The notes beneath the pieces are model-generated. The model saw only the letters and a program-made list of their open reading frames with translations. It was not told where the DNA came from and ran no database searches. DNA of 64,000 nt. Origin: Mariniflexile litorale (GTDB taxonomy: Bacteria; Bacteroidota; Bacteroidia; Flavobacteriales; Flavobacteriaceae). The position numbers and the translations under genes are program-made. Shown here in pieces: positions 1 to 10,400 of the stretch; position 1 is the stretch's first letter; every line of letters starts with the position of its first letter. The stretch covers positions 3,338,501 to 3,402,500 of the forward strand of contig NZ_CP155618.1 of assembly GCF_031128465.2 (NCBI RefSeq). Reading direction: 5' to 3'.

Positions 1-2
1 TC

Positions 3-3000
3 AAAAAAATAGAAGCCGAAAAAAATATTTCTCAAATACCAGTGTCTTGTTTTACTGCAACAGCAAAACTTCAAGTTATTAAAGATATAAAATTTTACTT
101 TGAAGATCGTCTTGGCCTTGAATTGGATGAGTTTGTTACAAACAAAGGAAGGACGAATCTTTCATATGAAGTAGTTAATGTAGAAGACCCCGATAGAAAG
201 ATGAATCATTTGTTTCGAATCCTTCAAGATTGTGAAAAACCTGCTATTATATATGCTTCCAGAACTAAACAAGTAGAGAAAGTTAGCGCTTTGATTAACG
301 AGGCTGATTTTGATTCTACTTTTTTTCATGGTAAATTAGATAAGGAAGATAAAAAGGTTAACATGGATGCCTTTATCAATGAGCAAAAGGAAATCATAGT
401 AGCGACATCTGCTTTTGGGATGGGAGTTGATAAAGACAATGTAAAGACAGTTATTCACTATAATATTTCAGATTCACTCGAAAATTATGTGCAAGAAGCG
501 GGAAGGGCAGGAAGAGATGAGAAAATTGAAGCAAAGTGCTATATCTTATATAGTGAAGAAGATTTAAATAAGCATTTTAGTTTATTGCAGCAAACTAAAC
601 TTAACCATAAGGAGATAAAAGACATATGGAGAGCAATTAAAGGTCAAGCAAAATACAAGGATAAAATTAGTCAATCTGCACTAGAAATCGCCAAAAAATC
701 TGGTTGGGATGCAGAGATGTTGGACCTTGAAACTAAAGTGAAAACAGCTATTTCTGCATTAGAAGAACAGAGCTTTTTAATTAGATCTTTAAATTCACCT
801 AGAGTATTTGCAGACAGTCTATTGGTGAAAAGTTTTGGAAGTGGACAGGAAATACTTCGAAATAGTAATAGAATAACCGATCAAGATAAGAAAGACTGTG
901 CAATAGTATTAAAGAGGATAATTACTGATAATGAAACAAGGATAGATTATCTCGCAGATATTACTCAGTTGAATACTAAAAGAATTCAAGATGTCATCCG
1001 AATGCTAAGGGATCATTCTATACTAGGGGATGCTAAGGATTTAACAGCATTTTTAAGTTTACTTCAATCCAAAAACGGATCAAAGAAGATTTTAGATGCT
1101 TTTTTGAAAATTGAAAAAGGAATATTGGAAATTATAAAATCAAGAAAATTAGTAATTCCTTTAAGAGAACTAAACCAGAAGTTATTAGACAATGGGATTA
1201 TTGAGTCTAGTGTTGAACACATTAGATCTCTTCTTACATATTGGGACAAGAGACGATTTGTGAAAAAGAATAGAAAAGATAGAGAAAGGGATATTTATGA
1301 GATAGAATTTATTAGTCAAGAGGAACTAAAGGAGGACATAAACTGGAGACATGATTTATCACTAGCAACTTTTGGCTATTTGGAGAATTTGGCAAATAAC
1401 AATAAGACTCATAATGAAATAAAAGACGAAGTACCAGTTTCTTTTTCACTACTTGAATTGAAAGAATCTAACCAATTCATGGGAAATTTAGTAGAGGAAA
1501 ATACTAAAAAATATGAAACCTGCTTGTTATACTTAAATGATATAAAAACGATTAAGTTAGAGGGTGGTTTCATGGTATCCTATAACAAATTAAATATTTC
1601 TGATGTAGATAGAAGTAAGAGAGTATTTACCGTAGACAATTACAGTAAAATAAAAGAGTTTTATCTCCATAAGACAGAACAAATCCATATTGTAGGGGAG
1701 TACGCTAAGAAATGTGTTCAAAATTACGAATCGGCATTAGCATATGTTAATGACTACTTTACTTTAGATTATGAAGAGTTTTTAGCTCGATATTTTCCGC
1801 ATAGTAAGAAAAAAGAAATACAAAGGTCAATTACCCCTAAACGTTTTGTGGAAATTATTGGTGATTTAGATACTGATCAAAGTAACGTTATTGAAGATAA
1901 TAAATCAGACAATATTTTGGTTTATGCGGGACCCGGAAGTGGGAAAACGAAAGTTTTGGTTCATAAGATAGCTAGTTTATTATTAATCGAAGATATAAAA
2001 CCTGAGCAATTTATGATGCTTACATTTTCAAAAGCTGCTGCTTTAGAATTTAAACATCGAGTGAGGAATCTAGTTCCAGAATATTCTGGATTAATCAGAA
2101 TAACAACATTTCACGGTTTTTGTTTTCAATTACTAGGTCAACTAGGAGATCTATACAAATCACAAAATGTAATCCAAGATTGTATCAAAGCTATTAAGGA
2201 AGAAGAAATAGATATTACATCTATAGAAAATAAGAGTATTCTGATGTTTGACGAATTTCAAGATATTAATCAAGAAGAATGGGAATTAATAGAATTGATA
2301 ATTGAAAAAGCTGAAAAACCAAGAGTAATAGCAGTTGGAGATGATGATCAGAATATATATAGTTTCAGGGGGTCTTCGAATATTTTTATGAGTAAGTTTA
2401 AGAAAAACTACGCTGCGACTTTGTATACACTCCCGAAGAATTATAGAAGTAACTCAGAAATAGTAGAATTTAATAATCATCTTTTAGATTACCTTAAGAA
2501 TAGACTTAAAACCCAAAGATTAACCGCTAACCGTAACAAAGGGGAAGGAAGTGTTAACATTGTTAAATACAATGGAAAATATTTAGAGAAACCCTTAGTT
2601 GAGTATTTGGATGAAGTTCATTTACTTGGTAGTAAAGCCGTATTAACAAGAACAAATATACAAGCATTGCATATTTGTTCTATGCTAAAAGAATTGGGAT
2701 ATATGGTAAGGTTAATGGCAGGTTTTGAAGGGTTCCGTGTTTCAGATTTATTTGAAATAAGAAGTTTTGACCATCAGTTAAGTAAAGATATTGGAGAGTC
2801 GGGGATTATTTTAGAATCTAATTGGGAGCCAACTATTGATTGGTTTAGAGAAACTTTTAAAGATTCTTTGCATTATCAAACATGTATAGAATTGATTAAG
2901 AAGTTTGACTATTCTAATCCAGAAAAGAAACTTTTAGTAGATTGGCGGGAGTTTTGTAGAGAAATTAATATGGAGGATGCCATAAAAGCTGATTCAGAAA

Positions 3001-3572
3001 TTGTAGTAGTTTCAACCATGCATAAAGCTAAGGGCAAGGAGTATGATCATGTATATATGATGGTTGAGGATTATAATTATACTTCAAGTGAATCTAGGAG
3101 GTTGTTATATGTTGCCAGTACAAGGGCTAAAAAGACTTTACATATACATACTAATGTAAACTTCTTTGATCGAATTGAATCAAAGAATATTACTAGAAGC
3201 AAATTTGAAGGAGAACTGCATGAACCATTGCATTATGAAATGATCTTAAGCCATAGAGATATTAGTTTAAGTTCGCAGAACTATCCAGTACCATTATCGA
3301 TATTGAGGACTATTAAAACAGGAGATGTACTTGAAAAGGATGTTAAAGTTTTTGAATTTAGCGAGGTACCTGGTTTACAAAAAAAAACACAAGGAAATCT
3401 TTTACTATTTTCAAGGAAGTTTGTTGCAGAACAATACAATCCAATGCTTCAAAAAGGATATCAATTGATTGAGGCAAGTGTTGAATATATTGTCTATTGG
3501 TATAATAAAGATAATAACGAAGAATATAAGATTGTTTTACCCAGATTAAGGTTTGAGAAAATAGGAAGATAA
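3..3572 (+). CDS. RecQ-family / UvrD-family double DNA helicase (5' end outside window)
   Basis: The reading frame is open from base 3, so the true start lies upstream; the GTG at 42 falls inside the RecQ core, just before the motif III-like FTATA. The first part is the C-terminal half of an SF2 RecQ helicase, with motif VI QEAGRAGRD at about 491-517. After a middle region of about 400 residues with no family I recognise, a complete SF1 UvrD/Rep-type helicase follows: Walker A GPGSGKT at about 1928, Walker B DEFQD at about 2250, GDDDQNIYSFRG at about 2338, and a C-terminal STMHKAKGKEYDHV / YVASTRAKK block at about 3010-3130. Two opposite classes of ATP-driven helicase in one chain imply DNA repair, recombination or defence processing. 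The Walker A of the RecQ half and its DEAH box are not visible. The family is certain; the role is inferred. Confidence 0.9.
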   Translation, partial: KKIEAEKNISQIPVSCFTATAKLQVIKDIKFYFEDRLGLELDEFVTNKGRTNLSYEVVNVEDPDRKMNHLFRILQDCEKPAIIYASRTKQVEKVSALINEADFDSTFFHGKLDKEDKKVNMDAFINEQKEIIVATSAFGMGVDKDNVKTVIHYNISDSLENYVQEAGRAGRDEKIEAKCYILYSEEDLNKHFSLLQQTKLNHKEIKDIWRAIKGQAKYKDKISQSALEIAKKSGWDAEMLDLETKVKTAISALEEQSFLIRSLNSPRVFADSLLVKSFGSGQEILRNSNRITDQDKKDCAIVLKRIITDNETRIDYLADITQLNTKRIQDVIRMLRDHSILGDAKDLTAFLSLLQSKNGSKKILDAFLKIEKGILEIIKSRKLVIPLRELNQKLLDNGIIESSVEHIRSLLTYWDKRRFVKKNRKDRERDIYEIEFISQEELKEDINWRHDLSLATFGYLENLANNNKTHNEIKDEVPVSFSLLELKESNQFMGNLVEENTKKYETCLLYLNDIKTIKLEGGFMVSYNKLNISDVDRSKRVFTVDNYSKIKEFYLHKTEQIHIVGEYAKKCVQNYESALAYVNDYFTLDYEEFLARYFPHSKKKEIQRSITPKRFVEIIGDLDTDQSNVIEDNKSDNILVYAGPGSGKTKVLVHKIASLLLIEDIKPEQFMMLTFSKAAALEFKHRVRNLVPEYSGLIRITTFHGFCFQLLGQLGDLYKSQNVIQDCIKAIKEEEIDITSIENKSILMFDEFQDINQEEWELIELIIEKAEKPRVIAVGDDDQNIYSFRGSSNIFMSKFKKNYAATLYTLPKNYRSNSEIVEFNNHLLDYLKNRLKTQRLTANRNKGEGSVNIVKYNGKYLEKPLVEYLDEVHLLGSKAVLTRTNIQALHICSMLKELGYMVRLMAGFEGFRVSDLFEIRSFDHQLSKDIGESGIILESNWEPTIDWFRETFKDSLHYQTCIELIKKFDYSNPEKKLLVDWREFCREINMEDAIKADSEIVVVSTMHKAKGKEYDHVYMMVEDYNYTSSESRRLLYVASTRAKKTLHIHTNVNFFDRIESKNITRSKFEGELHEPLHYEMILSHRDISLSSQNYPVPLSILRTIKTGDVLEKDVKVFEFSEVPGLQKKTQGNLLLFSRKFVAEQYNPMLQKGYQLIEASVEYIVYWYNKDNNEEYKIVLPRLRFEKIGR

Positions 3573-3828
3573 TTGAAATTATTGAAAATAGTTAGTTATT
3601 CCTTAACCCTTTAAACCTATAATATAGATTTGATTTTATGGCACTATTTAAAATCGATTATAACTATGTTAATGAGAATTGTAATTTTTCACTTTCTAAT
3701 AGTATTGCACTTTTTTTAAACGCTTATTACCTTTGAGTAAAAATTTAATTCTGTCGATTTAACACAATCATTCTTGGATAACTTACTTTTTTTAGCGTCA
3801 TAGATAAAATGATTAATTTCTTTTAATA

Positions 3829-3930
3829 TACCCATTAGGGTATGATTTATGTTTAAAATAGTTGTTTTATACCCAAAAAGGTATAATTTATTAATATTTT
3901 TACTATATTGCAGCCTTAAAGGTATAATAT
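3829..3930 (+). promoter_or_regulatory. Candidate HipB operators upstream of hipBST
   Basis: Two inverted repeats precede hipB. The first, ATACCCATTAGGGTAT at 3829-3844, has 6-bp arms. The second, at 3868-3887, has arms TTATACC and GGTATAA around six bases. Their centres are 41 bp apart, about four helical turns, so two dimers would bind the same face. A further half-site, AGGTATAA, lies at 3920-3927, next to the start codon. E. coli HipB binds TATCC-N8-GGATA, and these sites have a similar layout, so autoregulation is likely. The rest of the 3573-3828 gap holds no gene I can support. Confidence 0.6.
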
Positions 3931-3931
3931 A

Positions 3932-4171
3932 ATGGAATGGGATAGAGAAAATGCAATAGCCCAATTTGTAAGGGATAGACGTAAAAAAACAAATCTAACA
4001 CAAGTAGAGTTATCAGACTTCACGGGTGTAGGCTTACGTTTTGTACGCGAACTAGAACAAGGAAAACCAAATGTAATGACCGATAAAGTAAACCAGGTAC
4101 TATTATTTTTTGGGCACACACTAACACCAACACCTATAAGTGATGAGACAAGGAGAAATATGGGTAAATAA
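3932..4171 (+). CDS. hipB: HipB-like XRE-family antitoxin/repressor
   Basis: This 79-residue protein is a single helix-turn-helix domain of the Xre/Y4mF type, with the DNA-binding helices at roughly residues 22-48 (LTQVELSDFTGVGLRFVREL). Proteins of this class bind operators upstream of their own operon and hold the partner kinase inactive. It begins the operon and its end overlaps the next gene by 29 bp, which indicates translational coupling. The operator-like inverted repeats directly upstream fit autoregulation. It is typical in length for HipB partners of Bacteroidota. Confidence 0.85.
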   Translation: MEWDRENAIAQFVRDRRKKTNLTQVELSDFTGVGLRFVRELEQGKPNVMTDKVNQVLLFFGHTLTPTPISDETRRNMGK

Positions 4172-4460
4172 ATCGTTAGCAGGTATATTAACCGAGGACG
4201 ATAATGGTTATTATTTCAAGTATGACAAAGCATATTTAGAAAATAAAAACGCACTAGCTATAAGTTTGACTTTACCATTAGGAGAAGAAGAATTTAATGC
4301 AGAGTATTTATTTCCATTTTTTGATGGTTTAATTCCTGAAGGTTGGTTATTAGACATCGCACATAAAAATTGGAAAATAAATCCAAGAGACCGCATGGGC
4401 TTATTATTAACCACCTGTAGAGATTGTATTGGTAATGTTAGTATTATAGAAAAAGTATGA
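4143..4460 (+). CDS. hipS: HipS-like protein (stand-alone HipA N-terminal subdomain)
   Basis: About 105 residues corresponding to the N-terminal subdomain 1 of HipA: WVNKSLAGILTE near the start, then FFDGLIPEGWLLD and RDRMGLLLTTCRDCIGNV near the end. In the HipBST system of E. coli O127 this piece is a separate gene whose product neutralises the HipT kinase. ATG at 4143 is preferred, though a GTG at 4140 is in frame. It overlaps hipB by 29 bp and its stop overlaps the start of the next gene (ATGA), so all three are coupled. Homology to the HipA N-domain is clear; the antitoxin role is inferred from gene order. Confidence 0.8.
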   Translation: MRQGEIWVNKSLAGILTEDDNGYYFKYDKAYLENKNALAISLTLPLGEEEFNAEYLFPFFDGLIPEGWLLDIAHKNWKINPRDRMGLLLTTCRDCIGNVSIIEKV

Positions 4461-5413
4461 ACTACTGTTTAGCATGTCATAAAAAACTAGAAGATGGAGA
4501 AATAAACTACCATCAAAACTGTTTAGCATCATTTTGGCAAGAAGACACGCCTGTACTAAAATTAGATTATGAGCTGTCTCAAATAGAAGCATTGGCAAAA
4601 GAAAATGTAGCACAACGCATCATTGTTACAGGTGTACAACCAAAATTATCATTGGGTTTCACCCAAGAAAACGCTCTAAATAGGTTAACTATTCTAGGTG
4701 CATTAAATGGCAGATATATACTAAAACCACCATTTCATACGTATCCACAAATGCCCGAAATTGAGGCACTATCCATGTTATTAGCTCAAACTTGTGGTAT
4801 AGCCACCGTATTCTTTTTATTAATCCCATTAAAAGATGGAGCTTTAGCCTATTTAACCAAGCGTATAGATCGTACTGCACAAAACGAAAAATACCCAATG
4901 GAAGATGCTTGCCAATTCACAGAACGACTCACAGAGCATAAATATCGTGGTTCTTACGAACAAATTGCAAAGGGTATTATAACCTATGCGCAAAACCCAT
5001 TGCTGGATGTGGTTAAATTTTATGAACAAGTGATTGTTTCTTTCCTAATTGGAAATAACGATATGCATTTAAAAAACTTTTCACTCATAGCAAAAGACAG
5101 TAAACACTATGCCTTGGCACCAGCCTATGATATGGTAGCGGTTAAATTATTAATTACAGAAGATCAAGAAGAATTAGCACTAAACCTCAATGGGAAAAAA
5201 CGTAAAATTAAACGTCAAGATTTTAATGAATCTATGACCAAAGCACAAATCCCTGCAAAGGCTATTGAAAACTTATGGAAACGTATAGAAAAAGGGATGG
5301 AAGAGTGGCAGGAGTTGATTATTTGCAGCTTTTTAAGTGATGAAAACAAAAGTGCTTTAAGAGGAATTATAGAAAATAGAGCAAAACAATTAGAGTTAAA
5401 AAGTTATCTATAA
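4457..5413 (+). CDS. hipT: HipT-like serine/threonine kinase toxin (HipA C-terminal kinase)
   Basis: This 318-residue HipA-fold kinase lacks the N-terminal subdomain, which is supplied by the preceding gene. The Gly-rich loop reads IVTGVQPKLSL (Thr at residue 58), the catalytic loop is NNDMHLKNFS with Asp202, and the metal-binding Asp225 is in AYDMVAV. The N-terminus has Cys4, Cys7, His19 and Cys22, a zinc-ribbon-like set seen in many Bacteroidota HipA C-terminal proteins. Known HipA and HipT toxins phosphorylate aminoacyl-tRNA synthetases (GltX and TrpS respectively) and so block translation. The E. coli HipT Gly-rich loop carries an SxS autophosphorylation pair; here only the Thr is present. 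The target cannot be deduced from sequence. Confidence 0.85.
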   Translation: MNYCLACHKKLEDGEINYHQNCLASFWQEDTPVLKLDYELSQIEALAKENVAQRIIVTGVQPKLSLGFTQENALNRLTILGALNGRYILKPPFHTYPQMPEIEALSMLLAQTCGIATVFFLLIPLKDGALAYLTKRIDRTAQNEKYPMEDACQFTERLTEHKYRGSYEQIAKGIITYAQNPLLDVVKFYEQVIVSFLIGNNDMHLKNFSLIAKDSKHYALAPAYDMVAVKLLITEDQEELALNLNGKKRKIKRQDFNESMTKAQIPAKAIENLWKRIEKGMEEWQELIICSFLSDENKSALRGIIENRAKQLELKSYL

Positions 5414-5676
5414 CCCTTAAACAAACATTAATTGAAATAAAATTAAAGTATTAAAAAAAATAGCAACAAAAAGAGAAACAAAATAATTCCCAATACAAAT
5501 TCTTAATGTGTTTTAAAACAGTACTATCATATTTAAACGTTTTATTAGGTGAAGAATGTTATTTAATATTTTATTCTAATATGGTGAAATGACTTATGAA
5601 CCTTAATGATGCTCACTTTTTTTCTTCAAGTTTGGTGTTTTACTGTAGATTTTTATAATATACTTGATAGAAAAAT

Positions 5677-5704
5677 AAAACCCCGACTTAAAATCGGGGT
5701 TTTT
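5677..5704. terminator. Bidirectional intrinsic terminator between hipT and susD
   Basis: A perfect 10-bp stem, AAAACCCCGA paired with TCGGGGTTTT around a 7-base loop, with A/T-rich tails on both sides. It can end transcripts arriving from hipT (plus) and from susD (minus). The remaining bases 5414-5676 contain no gene or signal I can support. Confidence 0.8.
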
Positions 5705-5714
5705 AACTTTTAAT

Positions 5715-7475
5715 TTAATATCCAAAATTTTGTGTTATTCCATCGGTTACATCAATGGTTGCTTGAGGAATAGCATAAACTCTTAAATAGGGTTCTGTTA
5801 CAGATTTTGCTGTGTAAGCTTTATCAAAAGTACCAAAGCGAATCATTTGTTTTCTTCGGTACATTTCCCAATACATTTCAAAACCAATTTCATTATAAAG
5901 AATTTCTTCTGATAGAGAAGGAATAGCTACACCAGATGCATTACCAAAGAGAGCTTCTCTGGTTCTACTGGTGCGAAGCATATTCATGTCAGCTAATGCA
6001 AGTCCTGGTTCTCCACTACGATAATAAGCTTCAGCTCTCATGCAATAAATCCCACCCAAGCGGTATAAAGGAATATCTACAGCACTTGTGCCATTGCCGT
6101 ATTCAGGATCAAATTCCCATTTAAAGTTTCGAACACCTCGGTTGATTTGATCTTGTGAAAATACAGCTTGCAATGGGTTATCAAAATTTAATTCGGGTGT
6201 AAAATCCATGGGGGTAGGGGTACTTTTTTCCATATATAACATGCTAACTGCAATTCTACCATCGCTAGTCATGTTAAATCCACCTTTACCATCAAGTGTA
6301 GGTCCATATTGTTGTCCTACTTGTAAGCCTCTATTAAAGTGAAACCAGTATTTACCCGTATCAGGTCGTATATCTTCAGCAGGAACACTAGTTGTAGTGC
6401 CATTGTTCATAAACCAAGTACCATCGGCATATTGGTAATATCTATGGAAACGCGGATCTTCATGGTTTCCGTCCCATGTGTGATAAAACTCAGGTTCTAC
6501 ACAAGAGGCATTGGTACCTCTGTTATCAGCGGTTTGTTTTTGGCCCCGTTCTGCAGACATATAAGCAAAATCGTTATCACTACTTCTAATATTATCATTT
6601 TCTTGAGCTACTGCAAAAATAATTTCAGATCCACCTGTATTATTTATAGAAAAATTATCAAAGTAATTACTCTCTAAGCTAAAGCTACCATTTATTAATA
6701 ATGATGTATAGTAAATTACTTTATCCATATCTGTACCATTATTATCTACTGCAGTTTCAGTAAAATTAAATGCAGATGTTGTATTATATCTATCCTTAAA
6801 AACTGCTCTATTTAGGTACATATCAGCAAGTAGCGCATAGGCAGCTTGCTTTGTAAATCGGCCATTATAAGTTTGCTGCTCTCCAAGATTTGCTAGATTA
6901 GGAATAATACTTTCAAGCTCTGAAATTAAATGATCAATTTCATCTTCCGCTTGAAGAATTACTAAGGAATCATCGTTAGAAAACGGATCTCTATAAGGTG
7001 CTTGGTTAAAGAGATCTAAAGTATTATATACATAAAAAGCTAATAAGCCCTTAGCTTCCGCTAAAAATAAATCATAATTTTCATAATCTGGATTTTCTTG
7101 TAAAGACTCAATAGCAGTTAACGTTTTTGTGATTCCACTTGTTAAGTTATTCCATGTAGAAGATACGGCGGCATTGCTTGTTCCCCATGTGAATTCGGTT
7201 AATGCTCGCCACTTACCGCCATCACCCCAGTCGCTTCCACGTGTTGGAAGCATACATTCATCCGTTGGGTATTCTTGTAAACCAAATACATTGCCGTGGT
7301 CTACAAATGTACCATTTGCTAACTGTCCATAAGCTGCTGCCATAGCACTTTCTGGATTTGAACTTTCACCTCCAATGACTTCATCTATTACTTCTTCACT
7401 TAAATCAGTACAACTGTATACTGCACCAAAAATTATAGCGAATGCTATTTTTAATAATATATTTGAAATTTTCAT
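5715..7475 (-). CDS. susD: RagB/SusD family outer-membrane lipoprotein
   Basis: A 586-residue SusD-like surface lipoprotein. The signal peptide ends in a lipobox (AVYSC) with the lipidated Cys at residue 22. SusD-typical features include the N-terminal SNPESAMAAAYGQL helix, the mid-protein LADMYLNRAVF segment and the C-terminal EAYYRSGEPGLALADMN helix pair. SusD proteins form a lid on the TonB-dependent SusC channel and bind the ligand outside the cell. The gene follows its susC by 3 bp and ends at a strong terminator. The neighbouring phosphodiesterase genes, rather than glycoside hydrolases, suggest a phosphorylated ligand, but this is inference. Confidence 0.93.
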   Translation of the reverse strand: MKISNILLKIAFAIIFGAVYSCTDLSEEVIDEVIGGESSNPESAMAAAYGQLANGTFVDHGNVFGLQEYPTDECMLPTRGSDWGDGGKWRALTEFTWGTSNAAVSSTWNNLTSGITKTLTAIESLQENPDYENYDLFLAEAKGLLAFYVYNTLDLFNQAPYRDPFSNDDSLVILQAEDEIDHLISELESIIPNLANLGEQQTYNGRFTKQAAYALLADMYLNRAVFKDRYNTTSAFNFTETAVDNNGTDMDKVIYYTSLLINGSFSLESNYFDNFSINNTGGSEIIFAVAQENDNIRSSDNDFAYMSAERGQKQTADNRGTNASCVEPEFYHTWDGNHEDPRFHRYYQYADGTWFMNNGTTTSVPAEDIRPDTGKYWFHFNRGLQVGQQYGPTLDGKGGFNMTSDGRIAVSMLYMEKSTPTPMDFTPELNFDNPLQAVFSQDQINRGVRNFKWEFDPEYGNGTSAVDIPLYRLGGIYCMRAEAYYRSGEPGLALADMNMLRTSRTREALFGNASGVAIPSLSEEILYNEIGFEMYWEMYRRKQMIRFGTFDKAYTAKSVTEPYLRVYAIPQATIDVTDGITQNFGY

Positions 7476-7478
7476 AAA

Positions 7479-10400
7479 TTATAATTTTAAAGTTGCACCT
7501 AACATATAAGATTTAGATGATGGGTATGTTGTGTAATCTATACCTATAGATTGATTACCACCGCTTGATCGTGGACTGTTTACTAAAGGATCAAAACCTG
7601 AATAGTTTGTAATTGTAAATACGTTTTGAGCACTTACATAAAGATTTAAACCTTTTAACCAATTGATGTTAAGGCTTTCAGTATTAAATGAATAGCCTAA
7701 ACGTGCATTGTTTAAACGGATAAAATCAGATTTTTCTAGGTAAAGAGTAGAAAGCTGTACGGTATTAGATGAGCTTGCACCTGCATTATAGTATTCGGAT
7801 AGTACATTTCTATCTGAAGCTATATTATTGATGTTTAAGGCTAAATTGGTGTTGTTTACCAATAAACCACCTGTTTGACCAATAAACGCAAGATTTAAAT
7901 TCCAACGTTTGTAATTTAAGTTACTGTTGATGCCAAAAGTAAAGTTTGGAAGTGCACCTTCAAATATTTGACGGTCATCACTGTTTATAACGGTGTCCTC
8001 ATTCAAATCCTCAAACATATCATTTCCATTCTCGTCAAAACCTAAGTGTTTCAACATAAAGAAAGAACCAGCTTCGTAACCACTTTTATAAATATTAGCA
8101 GCAACACCCGATAAACCAGGGCCTGCAACGCTACCCGAATATAATTCGGTTACAGGTAGGTCTTGCACTTCATTATTTAAAGTCGCTCCATTTAAATCTA
8201 ATGACCATGTAATATTATCAGTCTTTACTATTTCAGAACCTAAGGTGAATTCAAAACCTTTATTTACTATTTTACCATCAATATTTTTCCAAACAGTAGT
8301 CGTAGGACTTAAAGGTTCTGAAGGAATATTTAAAATAGGATCGGTAGTTGTTTTATTGTAATAATCTAAAGAACCGTATAATTTATTATTCCATAAACTA
8401 AAATCTGCTCCAATATTTAATTGTGTAACTACTTCCCATTTTAAATCTGGATTTGCAGTTCTATTTACCACAATGCCGTTAACTAAATTATAATCATCAT
8501 ACAAATAATATCCTCCAGAAGCCGATTGAGAATAACTTGCTTGGGTAATTTTATTTTGTACTTCTTGATTACCTGTTTGTCCCCAACTACCTCTTAATTT
8601 TAATTGGCTGATAACGTCTGTATTATTAAAAAAAGATTCTTTATCTAAGTTCCATCCTAAAGCAAAAGAAGGGAAATAGCCATATTTGTTATTTTCACCA
8701 AAACGGGTGGAACCATCGGCTCTTAAAGATGCTGTTAATAAATATTTATTATCAAAATTATAATTCAATCGACCAAAATAAGATTGAATTTCGTTTTCTT
8801 GTGCATAACCACTAACACCAGATTGTTCTCCAGAATATCCTGGATCATATTCTGGAGCAACACCAGTACCCATATCATCAATATTTGTAATAGAAAAAGA
8901 TGTTCCTGAAAAATTAAATTTTTGATAAGAAAACCCTCCTAAGATTTCAAAATTATTTTTGTCAAAACTAAAATTAGAGGTTAAATAATGCTCCATCAAA
9001 ATACTTTCTGAATCTAAATTATTTTGTACATAAGCACCATCTGGTGTTCTGTCTGTAAAATTAGGATAGATAGTAGAATTTCTTTCAGAAACAGAGCGAT
9101 CTATTCCATAATTGAATTTATACTCTAGTCCATTAACAATTCTAAAAGTTGTTTCAATATTTCCTAAAACACGCAGTGTTTGTGTATGGTCATCATAAAT
9201 ATGTAACAAGTACATAGGGTTATAATTTTGGTTTAAATTGAAGTTTATATAATTACCATTGGCATCAAATACTGGCTGTGTTGGGTTAGAAATTAAACTG
9301 TGTATAATTAATTGTCCATCCGAACCGGCATCAGCACCATTAGGTACACCAGTTTCGTTAATTTGACTAGCTGTTAAATTCACCTTTACTTTTAAACGTT
9401 TTCTATCAAAAAAGGATTCTTCAGCATTTAAGCGTGCTGTAGTTCTTTTAAACCCACTACTTTCAACAATACCATCTTGATCCATATATGATAATGATGT
9501 GTAGTAGTTACCACTCTCTGTTTTTTTTGAATAAGAAAAGTTTAAATTTTGTGTAATAGCATCACGGAATAGTTCCTCTTGCCAATCGGTACTTCCACCA
9601 TGGTCATAAGCACTATCTGTTATAGCATTTCGAAATTCACTGGCAGATAAAACATCAATCTTTTTTATTACCGAAGCAACACTCATATAAGAGTCTAAAG
9701 TAATAGAAGCATCACCTGTTTTTCCTTGCTTAGTTGTTATAATAACAACTCCATTAGAACCTCTTGCTCCATAAATAGCTGCTGCAGAAGCATCTTTTAA
9801 TACAGTAATAGATGCTATATCACTGGTGTTAAGAAAATTTAAAGGGTTTTTTGCGCTTGAATTTCCAAGTCCAAAATTTGGACTAGAAGCACTTACACTC
9901 TCGTTACTTAAAGGTACTCCGTCTACAACAAATAATGGAGTACTTCCGCTTCGGATAGATCCTACACCACGTATAGAAACATCTAATCCTGCACCAGGTT
10001 CTCCACTAGAAGCCACAACGCGTACACCTGCAATTTTACCTTGAATTAAATTATCTGCCGATATGTTAACGCCTTGTTTGAAATCGTCTGCTTTTAACTG
10101 AGCAAGAGCTCCGGTAACATCTGATTTTGTTTGGCTTCCATAACCTACAATTAAAACTTCATCTAAAGAAGCTGTTGACATTTCTAAAGCAATGGTTAGT
10201 ACTTTGGCATCAATTACAATTTCTTTAGTTTTATATCCTAAAAAAGAGATTTGAAGGGTTTGACCAATTTCTGCTTGAATGGAAAAGTTACCATCAAAAT
10301 CGGTAGTAGCACCACTCGTACTACCTTTTAATAAAATACTAGCTCCTGGTAAAGGTATTCCTGCCTCATCCAAAATTTTGCCGTTAATTGTTTTTTGAAC

